From Nocardioides sp. BP30 (GTDB lineage: Bacteria > Actinomycetota > Actinomycetes > Propionibacteriales > Nocardioidaceae): a stretch of DNA of 64,000 nucleotides. Position 1 is the stretch's first letter. The number at the start of each line of letters is the position of its first letter. The notes under the pieces are model-generated. The model was not told where the DNA came from and did no database searches. It was given only the letters and a program-made list of their open reading frames with translations. Made by a program: the position numbers and the translations under genes. Below are positions 32,952-39,393 of this stretch, piece by piece. The DNA lies in the NCBI RefSeq assembly GCF_029873215.1, contig NZ_CP123620.1, forward strand, positions 1,736,001-1,800,000, written 5' to 3'.

Positions 32952-32969
32952 TTCGAACGCATGTTCGAA
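32952..32969. promoter_or_regulatory. LexA (SOS) box upstream of HNH gene
   Basis: TTCGAACGCATGTTCGAA, an 18-base perfect palindrome that contains the Gram-positive/actinobacterial LexA core CGAAC-N4-GTTCG. It starts at the downstream edge of the -10 hexamer of the HNH promoter, a position where LexA would block RNA polymerase. It is the only such palindrome I noticed in the window. Confidence 0.88.
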
Positions 32970-32997
32970 TCCTAGGTGGTCGGATGTGTGTGGTCAA
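32969..32997 (-). promoter_or_regulatory. Sigma-70-type promoter of the HNH gene
   Basis: On the minus strand TTGACC (32992-32997), a 17-base spacer and TAGGAT (32969-32974), the best canonical promoter seen in the window. The LexA box begins at its -10. The leader to the ATG at 32925 is about 37 bases. Confidence 0.75.
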
Positions 32998-33170
32998 CCC
33001 CCTGTTGTGATGCCACATCGGGGCGCGTGCTCGTCGTACTGGATCACAGCCATGGTGGCCCGACGCAACCGTAGGGAAGGCTCCCGACCCAGCCAAGACA
33101 CCGGGCCACGCTGGTACTGGCCCACGCCTTTCGTTTTTCCTCAGACCAACCCCGAACGACGGCCGGTGTC

Positions 33171-33280
33171 GCAGGCCCGACTCAACCCGGACGCAGGCCC
33201 GACTGAACCCGGACGCAGGCCCGACTCAACCCGGACGCAGGCCCGACTGAACCCGGACGCAGGCCCGAGTCGACCTACAG
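33171..33280. repeat. 22-bp repeat array, about five copies
   Basis: Units at 33171, 33193, 33215, 33237 and a diverged one at 33259. Each reads GCAGGCCCGACT, then C or G, then AACCCGGAC. The variable base alternates C, G, C, G, which suggests a 44-base duplication of a two-unit block. The array ends at the stop codon of the gene at 33275 (TAG at 33275-33277). The rest of the 349-base gap to the HNH gene holds the LexA promoter; between about 33000 and 33170 I see nothing recognisable. Confidence 0.9.
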
Positions 33281-33718
33281 ACGCGCCCCGTCATCCCACG
33301 GATCGCGCGGCTCGCGCGGCATGTGGAAGACCAGGTAGCCGAAGCCCACCAGGAATCCCAGGATCAGGAAGTCGACGACCCAGTTCGGGATCCACCAGTT
33401 GAGCGTCGCGCGCAGCACGAACAGCACGATGGCGATCACCGGGGCCCCGAGTACACCGATCCAGGCGAACAGCCGGTCCGGAGAGGGGCGGGGGAGTGCC
33501 GGCCTGGGGGCGACGAAGCCGTCGTCGTAGTCCTCGTCGTACATCTCCGGGTCGGGTTCGAACGGCTCGTCGACATCGTCGTCGAAGATCAGCTCGACCG
33601 GCTCGGGCCGCGCGAGGTCATCGTCCGAGAGCTCGACGCGCTCGCCGAAGTTCTCCACGATCTCCTGCCAGGCCGCGTCCTGCGCAGCCTTGTCCGGGTC
33701 GCTCACCGGTTCGCTCAC
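33275..33718 (-). CDS. Conserved actinobacterial two-helix membrane protein
   Basis: 147 residues, function unknown. The N-terminal ~85 residues are hydrophilic and very acidic (DDDVDEPFEPDPEMYDEDYDD) and are presumably cytoplasmic. Two membrane helices follow (FAWIGVLGAPVIAIVLFVL and WVVDFLILGFLVGFGYLVF), then a short charged tail with MPREPRDPWDD. Start taken at GTG 33718, supported by TACTCT six bases upstream (leaderless pattern); another GTG lies five codons inside. The stop is immediately next to a 22-bp repeat array. Divergence or coupling with neighbours gives no hint of function. Confidence 0.8.
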   Translation of the reverse strand: MSEPVSDPDKAAQDAAWQEIVENFGERVELSDDDLARPEPVELIFDDDVDEPFEPDPEMYDEDYDDGFVAPRPALPRPSPDRLFAWIGVLGAPVIAIVLFVLRATLNWWIPNWVVDFLILGFLVGFGYLVFHMPREPRDPWDDGARL

Positions 33719-33724
33719 CCCACC

Positions 33725-33730
33725 AGAGTA
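33725..33730 (-). promoter_or_regulatory. Candidate -10 element, leaderless start at 33718
   Basis: TACTCT on the minus strand, six bases before GTG 33718, without a Shine-Dalgarno sequence. Confidence 0.4.
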
Positions 33731-33763
33731 GGACGGCGATCCAGGGCTACCTAGTCCGAGTCT

Positions 33764-34564
33764 TCAGCCGGCGGTCACCCGGGCGACGAAGGCGGCCGAC
33801 TCGTCGAAGATCAGCTGTGCGTCGTTGTCGAGGGTGGCGACGTGGTAGCTGTTGGGCAGCTCGCGCACCGTCACCGGGCCGGAGACCCGCGAGGTGATCA
33901 GCGGCTGGGAGGCGGCGTCGACGACGTGGTCGACCGTCGAACGGAAGTAGAGCACCGGCGCTGTCACCTTCGGCAGGTCGGCGACGAGCTCGGGCCACGC
34001 ACGGAACATCGAGTGCGCGGCCTTCAGCGGTGTGCGGAGGTAGCCGTGCTCGGCCACGCCCTCCTTCTTGATGTCGCTGGCGATGCCGGGGAAGGACCGG
34101 ACGAGGTGCTTCACGACCGGCAGCAGCTTCACGTCCAGGCGCTTGGTCGCGACGGCCGGGTTGACCACCACCACCCCGGCGATGGCATCGGCGTGGTCGG
34201 CGGCGAGGCGGAGGACGAGGGCACCGCCCATCGAGAGGCCGGCTACCACCACCACGTCGTTCTCGGCCTGCACCTTGGCGAAGGCGCGCGAGACCTCGGC
34301 GTACCAATCGGACCAGGTGGTGCCGTTCATCTCCTGCCAGGTCGTGCCGTGGCCGGGCAGCCGGGGGACCTCGACGGCGTACCCGAGATCGGCCAGTGAG
34401 CGTCCCCACGGGACCATCGAATAGGGCGACCCGGTGAAGCCGTGCGAGAGGAGTACGCCGATGCGGCGGCCGCCGGTCAGCTCGGGCCGCGCGGCCACCG
34501 ACAGCGGCGCGTGGAGGTCTGCGTGGTCCGGTGAGGACGTGGACGTCTCGGTCTGCTCCGCCAT
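33764..34564 (-). CDS. Alpha/beta-hydrolase, carboxylesterase/monoacylglycerol-lipase-like
   Basis: 266-residue serine esterase. The strand-turn HGFTGSP gives the oxyanion region, GLSMGG the nucleophile elbow, STVDHVVD the acid and NSYHVATLD the catalytic His, as in Est30-type carboxylesterases. No signal peptide, so it is cytoplasmic. It is divergent from the lysophospholipid acyltransferase at 34629 with 64 bases between, which suggests linked lipid turnover, but the substrate is unknown. Start set at ATG 34564; ATG 34573 is three codons upstream. CACAAT lies seven bases before 34564, a weak leaderless pattern. Confidence 0.88.
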   Translation of the reverse strand: MAEQTETSTSSPDHADLHAPLSVAARPELTGGRRIGVLLSHGFTGSPYSMVPWGRSLADLGYAVEVPRLPGHGTTWQEMNGTTWSDWYAEVSRAFAKVQAENDVVVVAGLSMGGALVLRLAADHADAIAGVVVVNPAVATKRLDVKLLPVVKHLVRSFPGIASDIKKEGVAEHGYLRTPLKAAHSMFRAWPELVADLPKVTAPVLYFRSTVDHVVDAASQPLITSRVSGPVTVRELPNSYHVATLDNDAQLIFDESAAFVARVTAG

Positions 34565-34616
34565 GCCCGGCATTGTGCCGCAGTGATCGCAGGGCGGCCA
34601 CCGATCGATTTGCCGA

Positions 34617-34622
34617 TAGGCT
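34617..34622 (+). promoter_or_regulatory. Candidate -10 element, leaderless start at 34629
   Basis: TAGGCT lies six bases before GTG 34629, with no Shine-Dalgarno sequence. Confidence 0.4.
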
Positions 34623-34628
34623 CGGCCC

Positions 34629-35390
34629 GTGAACGAGAAGACGTTCTACTCGGTGCTCAAGCACGTCGTCATCGGCCCGTGGCTCAAGCTGGTCTTCCGG
34701 CCCCGGTGGGAAGGCGTGGAGAACGTCCCCACCACCGGCCCGGCGATCCTGGCCAGCAACCACCTGTCCTACTCCGACTGGCTCTTCATGCCGCTCGGCC
34801 TGCCGCGGATGGTGCGGTTCGTGGCCAAGGACGAGTACTTCACCGGCAAGGGCCCCAAGGGCTGGTTCCAGCGGACGTTCTTCGCCGGCACCGGGAACGT
34901 CCCGATCGATCGTTCCGGTGCGTCCGCGGCCGAGGGGGCACTGATCGCCGCCCGTCGCGTGCTGGGCGACGGCGAGCTCTTCGGCATCTATCCCGAGGGC
35001 ACCCGCTCGCACGACGGCAAGCTCTACCGCGGCCGCACCGGCGTGGCCCGGCTGGCGCTGGAGACCAAGGCGCCGGTCGTCCCGGTCGCCGTGATCGGGA
35101 CGGACGTCATCGCGCCTCCCGGCAAGAAGTTCGGCAAGATCGTGCAGCCGGTGATCCGCTACGGCAAGCCGCTGGACTTCTCCCGCTACGAGGGCATGGA
35201 GAACGACCGCTTCATCCTGCGGGCCATCGCCGACGAGATCATGTACGAGATCCTCCGCCTCTCCGGTCAGGAGTACGTCGACCTCTACGCGACCGAGGCC
35301 AAGAAGCGCGACACCGGCACCTCGGGTGAGCGGTCCGGCGACCGTGCCGACGACAAGCGCAACCGGACGGGCGACAAGCCGGCCGCGTGA
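34629..35390 (+). CDS. Lysophospholipid acyltransferase (PlsC-like)
   Basis: 253-residue 1-acyl-sn-glycerol-3-phosphate acyltransferase family member. Block I NHLSYSD (H45, D50) is the catalytic His-Asp motif; IYPEGTRS is block III, and VVPVAVIGTD matches block IV. It transfers acyl chains to lysophosphatidic acid or related lipids at the membrane. Counterpart of M. tuberculosis Rv2182c. The C-terminal ~30 residues are a charged Arg/Asp/Lys-rich tail. GTG start with TAGGCT six bases upstream. The stop overlaps the GTG of the flavin-reductase-like gene, so expression is coupled although the functions look unrelated. Confidence 0.92.
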   Translation: MNEKTFYSVLKHVVIGPWLKLVFRPRWEGVENVPTTGPAILASNHLSYSDWLFMPLGLPRMVRFVAKDEYFTGKGPKGWFQRTFFAGTGNVPIDRSGASAAEGALIAARRVLGDGELFGIYPEGTRSHDGKLYRGRTGVARLALETKAPVVPVAVIGTDVIAPPGKKFGKIVQPVIRYGKPLDFSRYEGMENDRFILRAIADEIMYEILRLSGQEYVDLYATEAKKRDTGTSGERSGDRADDKRNRTGDKPAA

Positions 35391-35884
35391 CGATCCACAG
35401 CGGTCACCCGTTCCCGACCGAGGACGACCCCGTACGGCGGCTACGCGGTCGGCTTGGTGGCGCTGTCGCGCTCGTGACCCACGGGTCGGGTGCGGACCGG
35501 GCGGGTCTGACCGTCTCCTCGCTCATGGTGGCCCAGGGCACGCCGGGGCGGCTGCTGCTGCTCGTCGATCCGGACAGTGAGCTGGGCGAGTCCCTGGAGG
35601 TCGGCTCACGGGCGGTGGTGCAGCTGCTGGCCTGGTCGCACCGCCAGCTGGCCGAGGCCTTCGGGGGTACGGCGCCGGCTCCCGGCGGCCCGTTCCGTAC
35701 CGGTACGTTCGAGGACTCCGAGTGGGGGCCGCGGCTCGTGGACGCGGCCGCTTGGGCGGCGGTGACGGTCGAGGAGCTCGCCGAGGTGGGCTGGTCGCTG
35801 CTGGTGACGGCGCAGATCGACCACATCGAGCTGGGTGAGGACGCCGAGGCGCTGCACCACCGCCGCGGACGCTTCCAGCGATGA
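35387..35884 (+). CDS. Flavin-reductase-like FMN-binding split-barrel protein
   Basis: 165 residues. The pattern GAVALVTHG, AGLTVSSLMVAQGTPGRLLLLV and AVVQLLAWSHRQLAEAFGG matches the FMN-binding split barrel of the flavin reductase/HpaC family, with the TVSS segment at the FMN-phosphate site. It probably binds FMN or FAD and reduces it with NAD(P)H; the partner oxygenase, if any, is not nearby. GTG start overlapping the acyltransferase stop (GTGA), and its stop overlaps the start of the coiled-coil gene (ATGA). Moderately sure of family. Confidence 0.82.
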   Translation: MTIHSGHPFPTEDDPVRRLRGRLGGAVALVTHGSGADRAGLTVSSLMVAQGTPGRLLLLVDPDSELGESLEVGSRAVVQLLAWSHRQLAEAFGGTAPAPGGPFRTGTFEDSEWGPRLVDAAAWAAVTVEELAEVGWSLLVTAQIDHIELGEDAEALHHRRGRFQR

Positions 35885-36765
35885 CCGCCGATGCGCTGCT
35901 GGCGATCGCGGAGGATCTCTACGGCCTGCCGCTGGCGCAGTTCACCGCCGCGCGCGACGCCCGGGCGCGTGAGCTGAAGGGCCAGCAGCTCGCCGGGCCG
36001 GTGAAGGCACTGCGCAAGCCTGCGACCGCGGCCTGGGTGGTCGACCTGCTGGTACGCCGCGAGAACGACCAGGTGACCCGGATGATCGCCGTCGGCGATG
36101 CGCTGCGGCAGGCCCAGGAGGGGATGGACGCGGCAGCGCTGCGCGAGCTGACCAAGCAGCGGCGCCAGCTGACCGCCGCCCTGACGGTGCGGGCGCGGGC
36201 CCTGGCGAGGTCGGTGGGACTGAAGGTGACCGAGCAGGTGGCCGAGCAGGTCGAGGAGACGTTGACGGCCGCGATGATCGACCCGCTCGCAGCCCAGGCG
36301 GTGCGCTCGGGCCTGCTGGTGGCTCCGCTGCGCGCTACCGGTGTCGGCCCGGTGGACGCGGCCTCGGCGGTGGCGCTGCCCGACGCGCTCGGGTTCGCGG
36401 CCGCGCCGGTCGCCGATCCGCCCGTCTCGCTGCGCGTCGTCCCCGACCCCGAGCCCGATCGGCGAGCCCTGGAGGAGGCCCGGGCGGCACTGGCCGAGGC
36501 GGACACCGCGGTGACCGAGGCGGAGGCGGAGCGGGACGCTGCCGCGGCCGACCTGGAACGGCTGCAGGCGCGGTCGCTCCAGGTGCAGGCGGAGCTCGAT
36601 GAACTCCGGCGCCGGCTCGCCGAGCTGGAGGAGACCGCCCAGGAGGTCGACGACGAGCTCGCCGAGGCCGAGGAGACCCATACCCAGGCGGAGACGGCCG
36701 TGGCGTCCGCCGTACGCCGCCGGGACGCTGCCGCCCAGGTCGAGTCGGGCCTGCGTCCGGGTTGA
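35881..36765 (+). CDS. Coiled-coil protein of unknown function ending inside a repeat array
   Basis: 294 residues. The N-terminal 130 residues are helical with a conserved-looking QFTAARDARARELKG and KPATAAWVVDLLVRR; a Pro/Val-rich linker follows and then a long Ala/Glu coiled coil (about 195-285). No membrane segment. I know related actinobacterial proteins with the same N-terminus but no assigned role. The last eight residues (VESGLRPG) and the TGA stop come from the first unit of a 22-bp repeat array at 36747, so the array has probably replaced or truncated the natural C-terminus. ATG start overlaps the previous stop (ATGA). Confidence 0.8.
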   Translation: MTADALLAIAEDLYGLPLAQFTAARDARARELKGQQLAGPVKALRKPATAAWVVDLLVRRENDQVTRMIAVGDALRQAQEGMDAAALRELTKQRRQLTAALTVRARALARSVGLKVTEQVAEQVEETLTAAMIDPLAAQAVRSGLLVAPLRATGVGPVDAASAVALPDALGFAAAPVADPPVSLRVVPDPEPDRRALEEARAALAEADTAVTEAEAERDAAAADLERLQARSLQVQAELDELRRRLAELEETAQEVDDELAEAEETHTQAETAVASAVRRRDAAAQVESGLRPG

Positions 36766-36885
36766 GTGGGGCCTGCGTCCGGGTTGAGTGGGGCCTGCGT
36801 CCGGGTTGAGTGGGGCCTGCGTCCGGGTTGAGTGGGGCCTGCGTCCGGGTTGAGTGGGGCCTGCGTCCGGGTTGAGTGGGGCCTG
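36747..36885. repeat. 22-bp repeat array, six copies plus a partial, inverted orientation
   Basis: Six near-identical units of GGGCCTGCGTCC followed by GGGTTGAGTG (36747, 36769, 36791, 36813, 36835, 36857) and a seven-base remnant at 36879. It is the reverse complement of the family at 6978 and 33171. The first unit supplies the stop codon of the gene at 35881, and every unit carries the same TTGAGT. It meets a second, oppositely oriented array at 36886. Confidence 0.92.
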
Positions 36886-37083
36886 GACCGGGACGGAGCC
36901 CCGACTCGACCGGGACGGAGCCCCGACTCGACCGGGAGGGAGCCCCGACTCGACCGGGAGGGAGCCCCGACTCGACCGGGAGGGAGCCCCGATTGGACCG
37001 GGAGGGAGCCCCGATTGGACCGGGACGGAGCCCCGACTCGACCGGGACGGAGCCCCGACTCGACCGGGACGGAGGCCCGAATC
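36886..37083. repeat. 22-bp repeat array, nine copies, direct orientation
   Basis: Nine units beginning GACCGGGACGGAGCC and ending CCGACTC at 36886, 36908, 36930, 36952, 36974, 36996, 37018, 37040 and 37062. Units 3 to 6 have GGGAGGGAG instead of GGGACGGAG, and units 5 and 6 end GATTG. The last unit overlaps the glpK stop codon. Together with the opposite array at 36747 it fills all 316 bases between two convergent genes, and the two could pair into one long imperfect hairpin. Confidence 0.92.
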
Positions 37084-38566
37084 AACTCCAGGACTTGGCC
37101 CGCTCCACCGCCTTCAGCCACCGCGCGTGATCGGCGTCGGCGCTGGAGCGGTCGGCCGCCGGCGAGAAGGTCCGGTCCAGGGCCCAGGTCTCGCGCAGGT
37201 CGTCGTACGACGACCACACCCCGACGCCCAACCCCGCCAGGAACGCCGCCCCCAGCCCGGTCGTCTCGACGTGGCGCGGGCGCGACACCTCGAGGCCCAG
37301 CTGGTCGGCCTGCAGCTGGCACAGCAGGTTGTTGGCGGCGGCGCCGCCGTCCACCTTGAGTGCCCGGACCGAGGGCATCGTGGCGACCACGTCGCGCACC
37401 TCGAAGGTGATCGCCTCCAGCGTCGCCCGGACGATGTGCCCGCGTGTGGTGCCGCGGGTCAGCCCGATGATCAGGCCGCGCGCCGTCGGGTCCCAGTGCG
37501 GTGCGCCCATGCCGGTCAGGGCCGGCACGAACACCACGCCGTCCGAGGACGGCACGGTGGTGGCGATCGCCTCGGTCTCGGCCGCAGAGCCGACGATCTG
37601 CAGTCCGTCGCGCAGCCATTGCACGGCGGCGCCGGTCACGAAGATCGAGCCCTCCAGGGCGTAGGTCAGCTCGCCCGCCGGGGAGCGCCACGCGGCGGTC
37701 GAGAGCAACCCCGCATCCGAGCGGACCACGGACGAGCCGGTGTTGGTCAGGATGAACGAGCCCGTCCCGTAGGTGCACTTCACCTCGCCGGGCGCGAAGC
37801 AGGTCTGCCCGAACAGAGCGGACTGCTGGTCGCCGGCGATCCCCGCCACCGGCAGCGACAGGTCCAGGAAGGAGCGTGCGTCGCTGACGGCGAGCTCGCC
37901 CCAGTTGGGTACCAGCTCGGGCAGCGCATCGCGCGGTACGCCGAAGAGCGCGCACAGCTCATCGGACCAGTCGCCGCTCTCCAGGTCGAAGAGCAGGGTG
38001 CGGCAGGCGTTGGAGACGTCGGTGAGGTGGTGCAGGCCGCGGGTCATCCGCGCGATCAGGTAGGAGTCGACCGTGCCGACGGCGTACCGACCCGATTCCA
38101 CGTGCGCCCAGGTGTGCGGCTCGTGCTCGCGGATCCAGGCCAGCTTGGTCGCCGAGAAGTACGGATCGAGCCGAAGCCCGGTCAGGGCGGAGACCCGGTC
38201 CTCGTGTGCGGCCATCTCCGTGCAGAGTCCGGCGGTGCGCCGGTCCTGCCACACGATGGCGCGGCGCGGCGAGCCGAGCGTCTCGCGGTCCCAGAGGACG
38301 ACCGTCTCGCGCTGGTTGGTGATGCCGATCCCGGCCAGCCGCTCCCGGCCGACGCCGAGCAGCGCCTCCCGGCATGCCTCCAGGGTCGCCTGCCAGATCT
38401 CCTCGGGCACGTGCTCGACCCAGCCCGGCCGAGGGAAGTGCTGGCCGAACTCCTGGTAGCCGCGGGCGAGGATCCCGCCGTCGCGGCCGACCACCAGTGC
38501 CGTGACCCCGGTGGTGCCGGCGTCGATGGCCAGGATCGCGCGATCGGCGCCGGCCGGATCGCTCAT
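37082..38566 (-). CDS. glpK: Glycerol kinase
   Basis: 494-residue FGGY-family kinase that phosphorylates glycerol to sn-glycerol 3-phosphate. ILAIDAGTTGVTALV gives the first phosphate loop; NQRETVVLWDRETL and the WQDRRT pair are glycerol-site residues; YGTGSFILTNTG and LKVDGGAAANNLLCQLQAD are the second phosphate and adenosine motifs. ATG 38566 overlaps the stop of the DUF1028 gene (ATGA). No glpF or glpD is nearby. The stop codon lies at the edge of the 22-bp repeat array, and convergent transcription comes from 35881. Confidence 0.95.
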   Translation of the reverse strand: MSDPAGADRAILAIDAGTTGVTALVVGRDGGILARGYQEFGQHFPRPGWVEHVPEEIWQATLEACREALLGVGRERLAGIGITNQRETVVLWDRETLGSPRRAIVWQDRRTAGLCTEMAAHEDRVSALTGLRLDPYFSATKLAWIREHEPHTWAHVESGRYAVGTVDSYLIARMTRGLHHLTDVSNACRTLLFDLESGDWSDELCALFGVPRDALPELVPNWGELAVSDARSFLDLSLPVAGIAGDQQSALFGQTCFAPGEVKCTYGTGSFILTNTGSSVVRSDAGLLSTAAWRSPAGELTYALEGSIFVTGAAVQWLRDGLQIVGSAAETEAIATTVPSSDGVVFVPALTGMGAPHWDPTARGLIIGLTRGTTRGHIVRATLEAITFEVRDVVATMPSVRALKVDGGAAANNLLCQLQADQLGLEVSRPRHVETTGLGAAFLAGLGVGVWSSYDDLRETWALDRTFSPAADRSSADADHARWLKAVERAKSWS

Positions 38567-39393
38567 GACGCCCGGACGATCGCCAGGATCCGCTGGTCGA
38601 TCCAGGACAGGTCCTCGGCCACCCGCATCTCGTAGTTCTGCGCACCCACCCACGACAGGAAGTCACGCGAGCCCTCGCGCTCGGCGAACGCGCTCAGCTC
38701 GGCCTCGAGCTCCGGGGTCACCGGCACCTTCTCCTCCTCGGTGGAGGCGGTCAGGTAGAGGTCGTTGAGGTCGAGCAGCCGGGCGAGCTCGGCGATCGGA
38801 TCGCCGTCCGGCAGGGAGCCGTTGTCATCGACGCGCAGGTCGACGGCGATGTCGTCGGCGCCGCCGTACCCCGCCTCCTCACGTACGACGAGGAGCGCGG
38901 CCGACTGCCGTCCCCGCGAGTCACCCCCGGCGGCGTCGCCGGCGGTGAGCGCGGCCAGCAGACGCCGTGCCAGGTCGGGTTCCTCGGCGCTGTCCAGCCA
39001 GGCGCGCTCCATGGCCTCGACCACCTCCGAGCCGGTGAGGATGTTGCCCTGGATGGCGTAGCCCTCGCCGGTCAGGCTGCCGGCCCACGGAAAGCAGGCC
39101 GGGCCCGTGTGCGAGGCGGCACCGCCGTCCACGTCGACGATGCCGACCTGCCGGTGGTCGCGGCCCTCGTCCTCCTCGAGCAGCCGCTGCAGCGCGACAG
39201 CGGCGGTCGCGCCGTCGTCGAGGTGGGCCAGGGCGAGGCCCTTGTAGGCGACGTTCGCACTCGCCTGGGTGGCGATGGCGCCCACGCCGGCGACGGCGGC
39301 CGGCACGGCGTTGCCCACCGCGAGGAACTTGGAGGCGACGGCCACACCCCACGTGCTGCCGTCGGCGGACCTGGCCACGATCGAGAACGTCAT
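38563..39393 (-). CDS. DUF1028 protein (Ntn-hydrolase-like)
   Basis: 276 residues. The N-terminus TFSIVARSADGSTWGVAVASK is characteristic of DUF1028 proteins, which have an Ntn-hydrolase-like fold in which Thr2 would be the nucleophile after removal of Met. KFLAVGNAVPA, GAIATQA and the EGYAIQGNILTG segment also match the family. The C-terminal 90 residues are a helical extension. Known members are poorly characterised; a peptidase or amidase role is predicted only. Its ATG overlaps the stop of the membrane protein at 39390 and its stop overlaps glpK, so it is coupled to both. Confidence 0.88.
   Translation of the reverse strand: MTFSIVARSADGSTWGVAVASKFLAVGNAVPAAVAGVGAIATQASANVAYKGLALAHLDDGATAAVALQRLLEEDEGRDHRQVGIVDVDGGAASHTGPACFPWAGSLTGEGYAIQGNILTGSEVVEAMERAWLDSAEEPDLARRLLAALTAGDAAGGDSRGRQSAALLVVREEAGYGGADDIAVDLRVDDNGSLPDGDPIAELARLLDLNDLYLTASTEEEKVPVTPELEAELSAFAEREGSRDFLSWVGAQNYEMRVAEDLSWIDQRILAIVRAS

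Noticed and set aside
36747..37083. Possible CRISPR array
   Set aside because: The 22-base units are directly adjacent, with no spacers, and there are no cas genes; units differ in blocks as expected for tandem duplication.
36832..37359. Several open frames made of repeated ARLNPDAGP-like or RLDREGAP-like peptides
   Set aside because: They are translations of the 22-base repeats (22 is not a multiple of 3), run on into antisense of glpK and have no start signals.
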